Shown piece by piece: positions 47,060-57,329 of a stretch of DNA of 64,000 nt (positions are counted from its first letter, which is position 1; each line of letters begins with the position of its first letter). The stretch spans positions 31,900,645 to 31,964,644 of the forward strand of contig LS997565.1 of assembly GCA_000469685.2 (NCBI GenBank). Reading direction: 5' to 3'. The notes below the pieces were generated by a model. It did not search any database, had not been told where the DNA came from, and worked only from the letters and a program-made list of their open reading frames with translations. Both the position numbers and the translations under genes were made by a program. The stretch comes from Haemonchus contortus (lineage: Eukaryota > Nematoda > Chromadorea > Rhabditida > Trichostrongylidae).

Positions 47060-47715
47060 ATATTTTTTTTAGACAGACAGACATGTTTTTGGTCATTTTT
47101 TGATAAACTTGGCTGTAGTGAGCTCCTGAAAGAGGTCGTAGTGCAATGATTTCGCTGACCCTAACCGAACCAGCTGCGCTTCTCACGACATGAAGCCGTC
47201 ATTCCAATAACTATCTACGGGAAGGCAAAGTAAGTCATAAATGAATCAGTAGTCATTATATGGATTTCTCCGATTCTCAGCTGTTTAGATTATACTAATA
47301 TTGTGGATTGCACTTATATATGTTTTTGTGTCTAATTTTAATGCATTTTAATGATAAATGGTTTAATAAACGGTTTTGCTGTAATATCGTCAGGGGAATT
47401 TCTTTAGGCCTTCAGGCATTCAATATTAATTTTTTAGTCTCGTCCTAGTTTTCATGACAATGGTTTTACTGTGTTTTGATGTTGTAAGCAACGAGGAGCT
47501 TTGAAAACGAGCTGTATAGCTCTATCAAGCTGGAATATCCGCAGAAAAAAATTCTACAGATACTCCAGGTCAATTTTTTCGTGACAAATTTTAAATTTTG
47601 TTTTCGTCATTTGTTCAATCGATTGGCGTGAGAAAGCTTTGACGAGTTGGGTTACCGGATGAGTGATTATGTCACTCCTCGAAGTAGAAGTTATTTGATG
47701 GCTTTATTGTTTTAC
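47060..47715. other. AT-rich spacer, nothing recognised
   Basis: No ORF of note and no family repeat. Confidence 0.35.
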
Positions 47716-47717
47716 AT

Positions 47718-47935
47718 GAGCCGGCAATAATAGAAGCCCATACTTTCAGGGCAGTGACATAGGCCGGCATTAATGAAATCCCGTACTTTCAGGGCAGTGA
47801 TAAAGGCCGGCAGCAACAACGGCCCAAATTTTTAGGGCCAGGGCAGTGATAAGGGACGGCAACAGCAGAAACCAATACTTTCAGGATAGGGACAGGGGCC
47901 GGTCATAGAAGAAGCTCACACTTTCAGGGCAGTGG
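47718..47935. repeat. Minisatellite, about 44-bp unit, five copies
   Basis: Units begin GGCCGGCA and contain CNNTACTTTCAGGGCAGTGATA. Starts are near 47718, 47762, 47805, 47854 and 47898. The third unit carries a small insertion. Confidence 0.85.
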
Positions 47936-48007
47936 ATCCAGACCCCTCTTGTTGGGACGTCAATATAAGTGCTTGAAGGATGTCTCCCTTTGAAGCCCCG
48001 AGGAATT

Positions 48008-48050
48008 GGACAATCTGACGGAACACCAGCGGTGTTGGGGCAGATTGTCC
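48008..48050. repeat. Hairpin, 10-bp stem
   Basis: GGACAATCTG and CAGATTGTCC, separated by 23 bp that include ACACC and GGTGT, extending the fold. Confidence 0.7.
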
Positions 48051-48137
48051 CTAACTCGGCCAATGGATGAGGCATGCGCAAATGGGATGTCTAAAAATAT
48101 GTGGGGGCAACTGTTTGTTTATAATGAGATCAGTCAT

Positions 48138-48198
48138 CGTGCTTTATTGAAGGGGTCCACGTGACGTCTGACGTGGTGAGATCATGTCATAAAGCACG
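48138..48198. repeat. Nested inverted repeat
   Basis: Outer arms CGTGCTTTAT and ATAAAGCACG enclose an inner CCACGT/ACGTGG pair around GACGTCTG. Confidence 0.72.
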
Positions 48199-48199
48199 A

Positions 48200-49040
48200 G
48201 CGTATGACTCTAAAGCTGTTTTCATTTTTATGTGTTTGTTTATTCGTTTCATTTCTTTACTTTCTGTTTTCTGTTTCGTATAGTTTACTAGTCCTAGTAA
48301 CGTACTTTTTGTTCTTATTATTATTATTTTCTACTTGTTTATTTTTTTCGTCAAATGATTATTGTTGAGAGCTTTTTTGTAGTTGAATTTTTTTCATTTC
48401 TTCTTTTTCGAATTGCATGGTGATTATTTTAGGCTCGAGTTTGTTGTGAACCGGCCGATGCACATGTCAAACGGTTTGGCGGTAGAATGCTCGAATGACA
48501 ACATATTTATCATAATATTTATTATGTTGACAAATATGAATGCAATTTCATACCATCACAAAGATCAGTCTGAGTGATTGTGCAACCTTGGGTTCAGTCT
48601 TTGGGATTGACGGTGGTGAATCCGACAGTTGGCAAATCGTTGCGCCCTGCTTCTCTCTTTCGAGTTATTTGTATCGCACCATTCTTGTTCATTGCCGTGG
48701 AAACGATTGTCTGTCCTCCATGTAATTGAGTTGTTGGAGAGCGGAAGACGAGGAAATTAGGGATGAGAGCAGTGCCGCTCGCGGCACTGTCCGAGTGTGG
48801 AACCGCCAATCAGCAGAGTCGCCGGACTGCCAAGAACTGCCCGGACTGGAACAAACTGGGCCTTTCGCACCCCAAAGAATGGGCGGCTTATATACTGGGT
48901 GAGCGGTGCGTTTGTTCTTTGATGTGGCAACCTGCGAAGCTCCCGCACTGTTGATGCCTCGTTGGAAGTACTGATTGAATAATGAAGATGTTCACGTGTT
49001 TCCTCGTAATCGTGACAAGGTAAGACAACGGGGACGGGAG
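48200..49040. other. Intergenic region, nothing recognised
   Basis: T-rich first half; an AT-rich inverted repeat (CAACATATTTATCATAATAT...) near 48500; a small CAGTGCCGCTCGCGGCACTG hairpin near 48770. ORFs of up to 101 codons have no domain. Confidence 0.35.
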
Positions 49041-49044
49041 TTAT

Positions 49045-49200
49045 GATTTTCCGCTGAAACATTTATTTCGCACAAACCCCGCCCCCTGTAGACTAGGTCC
49101 GGTCATGCCACCTACGATAAGTGTTCCCATCCTGCCCCCAGTACCTCTATCTAGTTTGAACTTTCTAGGTCCACGGGGACACGAGTTATGAATTGAAAAG
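49045..49200 (+). repeat. Family B fragment
   Basis: CAAACCCCGCCCCCTGTAGA, ATAAGTGTTCCCATCCTGCC, AGTTTGAACTTTCTAGGTCC and GTTATGAATT, one unit plus part of another. Confidence 0.75.
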
Positions 49201-49772
49201 TTATGAAATTCTTATACGGGAAACCACTTCAGAGGAGGTTCGCAATTTTTATTGTAATTCGGACTTTCCTAATCGCCTTCACGGCATTCTTGGATCAAGA
49301 CTACTTTGAAGTGACTTTAAACTTTAAGTTTTCATACAAAGTACCTGGTATTTGGCGCCGCAATGAACAGTCATGCATGGTGTCGAGAAAAGTCGCATCA
49401 GTACGCACTCCTCCCAACCCAACTATTTTTCACCATGTCGCTTGTTTCGTCAGCTCTTCCAAATTTTTGAGGACTGAAATCACCATGCTCCACGTTCCAG
49501 CAGGGCAATCCCAATCACGGCTTCTGGTCCGAGAGTTGCCCACAGTACTTTGCAAGTGGCCCCACTCGATGAAAATGAGTAGCGATGAGTGGTGGCTTGA
49601 TTATAAATCGAGCGCATGTATTGCATGTGCGACTAACTATCGTCTAGACATTCCCAAAAACATTACATACATTATACATTTGGTGCTAAGCAACATAAAG
49701 ACTTTGAATTTTTTATATTTCAATCATGATGCTTAATTCTTTTCAGTCATGATACTTCATTCTAAAGAAGTA

Positions 49773-50285
49773 TCAATGGCAAATACCACACGTTTTGGCA
49801 CAGTACGTCTTCGCAATGGCCTGGAAGTCTTTCTCCTTACAGAGGCCTTCGCGGTAACGACCTACACAGAATGCCTCGTCTCCTAGATCCATGCATGGCT
49901 GAAAAAAGTGTAACATAAAAAAATTAATTAAATATAAGTTAAATGGAAAAAATCACTAATGACCATTTTATATGTGGATCAGTAGATTGTTGTACAATGT
50001 AATCGGGTTCGCTAGCCAACCTATTCCGTTAGGATGTGAGGGGACTAGCTCAAGTGAGGTTCTACTATGGTATAGTTTTTTGGTCAAAGGTGCGATAACG
50101 GTACCACCTATCGTTCCTACCTGGTTTCAGCTGAAGATAAAATGTTGAATAAACGTAATATGTCTCTATGTATATCTATGTCGTAAAGGTAATTCCAGTC
50201 GTACATTGTAACGCACCACGGTAGCTGACGACTCAGCTGAGAAGGCGCTGAGCAGGAAAAGGGCGCAGACAATGGTGAAAAGCAT
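49773..50285 (-). CDS. Secreted ShK-domain peptide, two exons
   Basis: Exon 1 (50285-50217) encodes a start Met, a hydrophobic signal peptide and a likely cleavage region near AFSAES. Exon 2 (49898-49773) encodes one ShK-type domain. Total 64 residues. The domain shows six cysteines in the usual order, an Asp two residues after the first Cys, and the closing motif AKTCGIC followed by one residue and the stop. The splice joins in phase 0 (GTGCGT donor, TTTTCAG acceptor). ShK domains in nematodes occur in secreted proteins and some block potassium channels; whether this one does is not shown by sequence. A TATA box sits 50 bp before the ATG. Its broken sister is at 23.7 kb. Confidence 0.88.
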
Positions 50286-50326
50286 ATCAAATTCCGATGA
50301 ATTGATGACGACCGTTGGTGGCTCCC

Positions 50327-50335
50327 CTATTTATA
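50327..50335 (-). promoter_or_regulatory. TATA box of the ShK peptide gene
   Basis: TATAAATAG on the minus strand, first T 50 bp before the start ATG. That leaves room for a very short 5' UTR. Confidence 0.65.
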
Positions 50336-50339
50336 CTAC

Positions 50340-51300
50340 TTCAAAGTGAATTGAGAACAATGCCATTGTGAGGGTAGGCAAAGGGTGTTAATTTCGCAAT
50401 GTTTGTGAAGAGGACCGACTGTTGACTTAATGTCTCACACCTCTCATTATTCTATCTAAACTGTATCTTGTTTTGGAATATAGTTGCCACGCAAGTAAGT
50501 CCGGAAATTTTTTCTGTAATACAGATAGAATTATACAGTCAGCATAGAGGACAGTTACAGAATGGAGACTTGCCTCACAGTCACTGTGGGGACGAGCTCC
50601 CAGACATTCCATTGGAGAACCTGGCTCAGCTCTGGAAATTGAGCCTTTCGATGAACTGCAGGCGTACCATGACTCCGCAGAATCAAGTTTCACGCCAGTG
50701 TCCTAACAACCTTAGGTTTGCTCCTATTACGGAAGCACTTACTTATGATTCGCCAAGGATGTCCGTTCGTAAAAGGTCTACTTGAAAACAAAGCAGTGAC
50801 TGGCCATCAATTTTTTATTTCAATCGCAGTCACTTCTCTTCCTACCTCTTCTTCTTCCTCGACTCGACTTCTCTTCCTAATTTGACCGAGGTCACTGGAT
50901 TCTTTCCATCATGAATAATAGCTGGTTAGCGTCATATACTCTTTCTTGTTAAAAACATATTGACTGCCAGGAAGTGGCTATTCTGTCAATAGTTACTTTG
51001 ACTCATATTATCACTAAAGTGAAAATTTCGACCACCCTACAAGAGCGGAGGTTTGGTAGTTGTCGAGCAATAACGGCCACCTTGCTTGAGTTCTACTTGT
51101 CCGTACGTTCGAAGTCGCGATTGAAATCATTATCCGCGAGGGTGTGTTGCGCACAGTAAGCCTCAGTACATTATGTCTGAATCACTGCGTTCTGGACTAA
51201 GGACAACAAAAAGAGGCAACCTATTGCCCTATCACATGCTCTGTTGTATGCCCCAAATGCGAACTGCCAAATGCGCACGTTCCGCTTACGTTGAGCGGAC
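50340..51300. other. Upstream region of the ShK gene, no gene recognised
   Basis: ORFs of up to 105 codons (50468-50785 plus) show no domain. No family repeat until about 51300. Confidence 0.35.
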
Positions 51301-52130
51301 TCGAGTCCTGTCGCGCACCATTAATTTTCCCATTTTCGCATAATTCCACCTGTACCTTTACAGAATTTGAACCCGCCACATCTTATTAAACAAGAGTTAT
51401 GAATTTCCACTCAAACATTCCCCCCCCCCCACTCCCCTCGGCAAGGATAAGTGCTGCCACATATCAATGGTGGTCCCATCCTTACTCCTACCAAATTTGA
51501 ACACGAACTCATCAGATCTTGGGAAACAGAAGTTATGAAATCTCACTCCGACACTTATTCACGCAGCCCCCCCCCCCCGTGTGTGGAAATAATATCACAT
51601 ACCATTAGTGTTCCCATCATGCCAATTGTTCTACGACCTAATTTGGACTCTCCACATCTCAGTGAACAGGAGTTATGAATTCCCTCTCAATCACAAACTT
51701 TGGCAACCCCCCCCCCTGAGCACAGTAAGGTCCTGCCGCCAACCGTCAGCATTTCCATACCGCCCCTAGATCCCAACAAATTTGAAAACCTTAGGTTCAA
51801 ATCAACACTTTTTACGCTCGCCCAAATTTCCGTGGACGGAGTCCAGTCTTGCAACAACCACCAGTGTTCCCATTTTGCCACTTGTACTGCGACCAAATTT
51901 GAACTCTGCAGGTCTTAGAAAACAAGCGTTATTAATCTCCGCGCAAACCCCGCCCCCTGTAAACGGAGTCCCGTCCTGCCAGTCCCTATGAGTTTTTCTT
52001 ACCATATGGCTGTACGCAGGCTAAATTTGAAAGCTTCAGCCTTATGGGGACAGAACTTATGAATTTCCGGTCGGACACACACATACATACATACATGTAT
52101 ACATACCCACACAACACACACATACTACAA
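51300..52130 (+). repeat. Family B tandem array, about 110-125-bp units
   Basis: Six or so units, each with GTTATGAATTTCC, CAAACCCCGCCCC or a C-run, AGTGTTCCCATCNTGCC, and CAAATTTGAACNC. C-runs of nine to ten appear at about 51420, 51570 and 51705. The array ends in ACATAC repeats near 52080 and TACTACAACGCTAACGCG. ORFs through the array are repeat-derived. Confidence 0.82.
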
Positions 52131-52181
52131 CGCTAACGCGTAGCCCAACTGGTAATTGGATAAGCGTCTATATGTAGGCGT

Positions 52182-52514
52182 AAGGGCGGAGGTGGTGAAG
52201 TGGCAAGTGGCGCACTATCTCACAGCACGGTCAGGGGTTCGAATTCTGGATCGATGCCCGCCTAGGCCAACCAAGCCTTCCATCCCCCGGAGTCGGCGAA
52301 TTGGTACCAGACTCGTCTGGGAGGATAAAAGCACTGACTTGTTTACCGGCTGGCCACCACAAGTCATTGAATAGGCCACATACGCACTCATTACGCCACT
52401 ACGATTCTGAATGGAAGTCGAGTGCGGGGTTTGGGCAAACAGGATTGATTAACGCCAAAAACTTTAACGGCACAGACAGGATTGATTAACGCCAAAAACT
52501 TTAACTTTAAACTT
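52182..52514 (+). mobile_element. Complete SINE with 11-bp target-site duplication
   Basis: Flanked on both sides by TATGTAGGCGT (52171-52181 and 52515-52525). Head GGGCGGAGGTGGTGAAGTGG with A-box-like sequence, B-box-like GGTTCGAATTC at 52236-52246. The body is shared with six other copies; the 3' end ATTGATTAACGCCAAAAACT occurs twice, then CTTTAAA repeats. The target duplication and tail show retroposition. It carries no protein. Confidence 0.92.
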
Positions 52515-52619
52515 TATGTAGGCGTGTGTAGTATGCAGCTGCACGTGCATTATATGTTGACGACCGCTTATCTACGATGGACTCATTCAGTGGAATGTTG
52601 GATTATCAGAATAAGATAG

Positions 52620-53000
52620 AAGCAGGCGGCTACGCACGCTCTCGCGCGCGCTAGGGGCTCTAGCCATGAGAGACGGTGCCGCATGAGCTGATTTTCATTA
52701 TAGACCTTTATCGGATATGAGTTTCCGCTCAAACCCCGCCCCCATGGGCGGAGTCTGTTCCTGCCACCCACCATAAGTGTTCCCATCCTGTCGCCTGTAC
52801 TCCTACCAAGTTTGAACTTTCTAGGTCCATGGGGACAGGAGATGTAAATTTTTGCCCAAACCCCGCCCCTTATGAGTGGAATCTGGTTCTGCCACCCACC
52901 ATGAGTTTCTCACCATGGCGCCTGTACTCCTACCAAGTTTGAACTTTCTCGGTCCATGGGAACTGGAGTTATGGATTTTCGTATATAAATGTAAGAAGGG
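52620..53000. repeat. Mixed repeat block
   Basis: 52620-52720 matches 12890-12990 (GGCGGCTACGCACGCT, GGGGCTCTAGCCATGAG, TTTTCATTRTAGACCTT). 52720-53000 holds two family B units (CAAACCCCGCCCC, CACCATAAGTGTTCCCATCC, AAGTTTGAACTTTCTAGGTC). Confidence 0.7.
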
Positions 53001-53447
53001 ATGTGAGCTTTGAGACACGCTCGGCCCATTGTGGGCGGGCCTTCGCTGACGTCATTTGTGCTGGAGACATCTTCGACAATGCTCCTCGCATATCAACATT
53101 TTCCTGCTCTGTTGGCTTTCTCCAAACCGAGTTATAAGTGTTTTCATAAAGCACTGCATTTCTGGAGAACGCCCCGCCCATCGGGGGTGGTCTCCCCAGT
53201 TCGATCTAGCTTACCAACGCACACCTCTAGCCACCCTCAAACCCCGGTTTTGAAGCCATCTTGAGACTGCATTTGAAATCATGGTCCTCGGTACAGCTCA
53301 TTTCGATGCACGCCACGCCCACAGAGGGCGGGGCTCCGCCAAGCTGTTGTGTGCTTTATACTTCTCGGAATATGGCTCACCCATCCCACGCTTGACCCGG
53401 TCTCTCTAGGCAGATTCAAAGAAGCTAAGGATTTTCGTGACAGACAT

Positions 53448-53524
<77 letters not shown>

Positions 53525-53545
53525 TTATGCGCTTTATAGTAAGTA
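53000..53545 (-). repeat. GTCT-headed GGGCGG dispersed element, short diverged copy
   Basis: Minus strand starts TACTATAAAGCGC near 53545, then about 90 bp of GTCT repeats, then GGCGGAGCCCCGCCCTCTG and further GGGCGG-type units. The body is shorter and more diverged than in the other copies. Confidence 0.72.
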
Positions 53546-53559
53546 GGATTATTAGTGGT

Positions 53560-54372
53560 TGATCATAGCTCAGTTCACCTCAGTGCAGACCCCACCATAA
53601 AAACTTGACCACCCTTTTTTCGGCTACTCCTAACCATTTTCTCCGCATTATAGAAAATTTTTGAATAGACGAGTTTTTGGTCGTAGCCCCGCTCTCCTGT
53701 GCCAGCTCTGCCCACTTCGAGGACTTAACCTTCTTTGTTCCATTACCTCTAACCATTTTTCCCCGCGTTCTAGCAAAGTTGTGAAATTTCGACAAAGCTC
53801 CGCCCACTTTAGTGCAAACCCCGCCCACTTCGAGGTTTTGGCCACGTTTTTTCCATTACCTCTAACCACTTTTTCCCGCACTATGGAACATTTCCGAACG
53901 ATGTTACATTCATTATTGAAAAGAAGCTTTCATCTCAACACACACCCGACGCTAAGCTTACGCATGCGCAGCACTCACAATCCTTGCTCACACTTTTTAT
54001 TTTTTTCCTGGTCTCGATGCCTTCGATGAATGGTGTTATGAATCTCTGCGGAAAGTACCGCCTACTTCGAGAACGCTCTGCCCACCGCCGGTAAGCTTCC
54101 TTTTTCAATTGTTGACCCATCCCCACAATTTTTCTCGGCGTCTGGACTGTTACGAGACCGAGTGAGAAAATGTGTCCATGGCACCACCCATTTCCGTCCC
54201 ATGCCCCGCTCTTTGGGAGCGGAGCTCTGCTAGGCTCACATGTGCTCTGTTCCACTTACCCTATTGGACCCATTCCAAACTTGACTCGACCTTCCAGGTG
54301 TTTCTTCAGGTTATATCGAATTTCCGTACAAATATACGGACAGACAGACGCGAGCGCTTTATATACAGTAAG
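53560..54372 (-). repeat. GTCT-headed GGGCGG dispersed element, copy 4
   Basis: Minus strand: TACTGTATATAAAGCGCTCG, GTCTGTC, CGGAAATTCGATATAACCTG, GAGCTCCGCTCCC, then units with GTTCTAGAA-type, GGGAAAAA and AAGTGGGCGGGG. Very close in order to copies 2 and 3. Confidence 0.82.
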
Positions 54373-54451
54373 GATATACTGTAGGACCACCCCCCCCCCC
54401 CATTTCACATTACCATTGGTTGTATGGGAGCAAGTGGCCGCATTCATACTA

Positions 54452-54603
54452 GGTGCCGTGAACGGCGGTCGAGGGCCGTAGACGGCGCTCGAGTGCAGTA
54501 GGCGGCGGTCTCGGTGCCGTCTACGGCCCTCGACCGCCGCCTACGGCCCTCGACCGCCGTCTACGGCCCTCGACCGCCGTCTACTGCACCACTCGACTGC
54601 CGG
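54452..54603. repeat. GC-rich 20-bp minisatellite folded as an inverted repeat
   Basis: The right part repeats GCCGTCTACGGCCCTCGACC about four times from 54516. The left part (54452-54511) carries the same unit in reverse complement. The two can form a long GC-rich stem with a loop of about five bases. Confidence 0.88.
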
Positions 54604-56080
54604 TCTTACGAAACCAATCGATGACAGCTCCCATTGATGACTCATCCTACGGGATGACTGTTTGAGATAATTGTGCTCCTTTTTCTCTTCGCTCGTAGCA
54701 GATTTTGTTGTGATTTTCATTTTGTATCACGTCCCGTGCTTATTACCCATCTTCCGTGCGCGTAATGGTCGCTTGAGCTCATTATTTTTTCACTTTATTT
54801 TTCTTACCCCTCTTATTTCAATAATTTGTTGTGGGAATTTTTCTATTTTATTTTTTCTATTCGAATTTTTTATTTCTATTTTTTCCTGCTCTATATTCTA
54901 GTTAGTACTGGTGTGTTATGCGTGCCTTTTTTCATTCTTATTATTCTATAGTATACTATTCACACTTACAAAATCATTATTTCGGAACCAAATGATGTCA
55001 GTACTAGAATTAATGTTGGGGTAACTCTTTGCGAAGAAATTGAATGAATTCGTCGGTAGAAATCCTTCCGTGAACTCATTAGTGTGTGTTACACTTGCGC
55101 TTAGTAACGGTGTTCCCCAATTTTCTACAGGTTCCCACTTCTCCTCGAAATGCTCGATTTAAACAGTGGTTATGCGCGGCGTATGGCTGAATGTAGCTGC
55201 TGAGCTCAGTTTCTTCCTCCAACATTTTCGTCCCTATGAAGCGATTCTTCTTTGAGTCTTCACTTTGTAGAGTCGTAGAGCCCAACGTCAAATGATCGCA
55301 AAGGTTTTGATTTTTCACCCTGCGAGATACTCTTTTAGATTTATGCTCCAATGTTGTATAGCGAAACAGAACAGCATATCTGAGAGCCTTGAAGGAGCCA
55401 TTTCGTAGAATGAATGAACGATTCATCGGTCACGAAATATCAGCAGGCGCCGTCGCCTATCGCCTTTCGCCCATCGAAAAGCGCTGAGCATGAATGCGGA
55501 CAAACTTTACAACAAAACTGAAGAACCACAGCAACCTCATATGTTCTGAAGGTAGAGGTAGAGCACTAAAAAGCCAGGTCATCTCGTACTTGGTTAACAA
55601 TGGTATTTGAATCTAGAAATCTTTCCACGGAACCTTTTTTTGGATCGCGTTCAAAATTTTATCTTGACATCGAGGTGTATTCATATTAGTAGTGTTTATA
55701 ATACCAACTGTAGTGTGAATTGTGGTGGGACTTGTGCTAGCGAAAACAATCCAAACGTTTCGTTTGTTGTCGACGTCTCGCTTCTTCTGAAAAGGTTGAA
55801 AAAGAGTTTGGTTAAGTTTCCAGATGGTCCGAGTATCGAGCGACGGGCACATTGTGAATGACGATGACATCAGCAATAACCAACGTCGGATGGATGGCCA
55901 AACAAACTTTTTTGCTCAAAATGCACGGCAAACTGAGGTACATGCTTTTCACTGGTGGGGATTTCAGAAAGCACAACCAAAAATACTACCAAAAAGTTCG
56001 TTACTTGATATAGGGTCCGCTTTTCGACGGAATTTCCCGATCATTTTTCTCGGACTCTGAGACCGCTTTAGTTTTCTGGT
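54604..56080. other. Intergenic region, nothing recognised
   Basis: T-rich 54670-54960. Minus-strand ORFs of 115 codons (55079-55426) and 87 codons (55613-55876) have no domain I can name; the first could be an old exon. No family repeat. Confidence 0.35.
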
Positions 56081-56167
56081 CAACATGGTTTTAGTACTAG
56101 CGTTGGTTGAAAGTGTTGCAGCGATAGTGTCGGTTAAAAAACTGTGCAATCCGACGTCACTTTTCAG

Positions 56168-56506
56168 AGTGAGACAACGGGAGGTTTCTCAACGGTTTGG
56201 AATTCTGCGAATGACCGACTACGTCAATACGGTCTCAATTCCTTCCACGTTGCAGGATATCGTGTAGATCCTCTTCACCTCGTCGTGGCCGTCCTTGGTT
56301 TTGTGTTGTCTGGTCCGATGATGCTAGTCGTTGTAATTGCTGCAATAGTGATTTCACAAACATCCGGGGACACTACTCCCACTCCTGTCCCTACAAATAT
56401 TGCTAGAGAGGGAAGTAATCTAAGGAATCCGCCTCAGGCTAGTACTCGCATGCCTAACAAGGCTCAGGGACCATTTTCTGGTTCGGGACAAAGATTAGGA
56501 AGCTAA
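56168..56506 (+). CDS. Possible 3'-terminal exon of a single-pass membrane protein
   Basis: Open for 112 codons after a TTTTCAG acceptor (56161-56167) to a TAA at 56504-56506. Features are a polar N-terminal half, then VDPLHLVVAVLGF and SGPMMLVVVIAAIVISQ, one long or two short membrane segments, then a Pro/Thr/Ser/Asn-rich tail. An in-frame ATG at 56144 could alternatively start a 120-residue protein. The GYRVDPL-hydrophobic pattern faintly recalls Sec61-beta, but the tail after the membrane segment does not fit. I do not recognise the family and no upstream exon is certain. Confidence 0.38.
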   Translation, partial: SETTGGFSTVWNSANDRLRQYGLNSFHVAGYRVDPLHLVVAVLGFVLSGPMMLVVVIAAIVISQTSGDTTPTPVPTNIAREGSNLRNPPQASTRMPNKAQGPFSGSGQRLGS

Positions 56507-57329
56507 TACCGAACCTGTTTACTTTGAATAGCTATTCGACTTCGATTCCAGTGAGTTCGCCTTTCTGTAAAAATTACTTCCAACATATGACTTAGAGAGG
56601 TCGAGGTTTCTTCTTTTTGGTTTTCCATCTTAAACTTCTTGTTGTTTTTTATGTAGCTATTTAATCACTTATCTTTCCAAGTCATCATAATTGATGTTCA
56701 TTCTCTTCTGCGCGTCTGTGATTGTTTTTGACTGTGGTTTCGTATTTTCTTTTTATTGTTGATATATAATTAAAGCAATAGTCGACTCTTTGAACAGAAG
56801 CGAAATGTTGAGACATTTATACTTTTGTGTTTTGTGAGCTATTTTAAATAATCTGTCTAAACAAGTTCAGCATTGCTTGCTAATTTGAAGGTGCAAATGC
56901 TATCGTGTGGAAACAGAGTTGCATTGGGCAAGATACTTCCATGTTGCTCGACATCTACTGCTCTCAAAACCAGACCCCGCTTCCGCGAAGTGAGTGCTAC
57001 GAATAACACTGTTACAATTGAATAAAATTCTAATAGAACTGAATCTGGTGTTGTTTTAAAATGAGCTCATCTCGAACTCACTTGAGAATTCTTCTCACCT
57101 TGTCAGCCTCTTGTTTTTTGCTGCAGTTGTTTAGGTCAGATTGTCTGTAAATTTTTGGTTATAAGCCAAGTATCGCTCATTAGCACGTAATTGGATCAGT
57201 ATTTCCATCTTCTAGAAGTCGTGATGTTCATTTTACTTTGTAGCACTTCCTCCAAGCCAATACCATATCCATTACGGTAGTTGCTGCACCCCCTCACCTC
57301 ACTCTTCACCATACACCAAAGAAGTGCAG

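Noticed and set aside
49203..49736. 177-codon plus-strand ORF next to the ShK gene
   Set aside because: Long, but no domain, signal or splice context was recognised, and the start overlaps a family B repeat unit. It could be antisense to old transposon sequence, so it is not called a gene.
52137..52181. Second tRNA-derived SINE family from the TAGCCCAACTGGT block
   Set aside because: An A-box-like match is present, but no B box follows in the right order in either copy.
56168..56506. Sec61-beta assignment for the membrane-protein exon
   Set aside because: Only a weak GYRVDPL-plus-hydrophobic resemblance, and a long polar tail after the membrane segment is wrong for that family.
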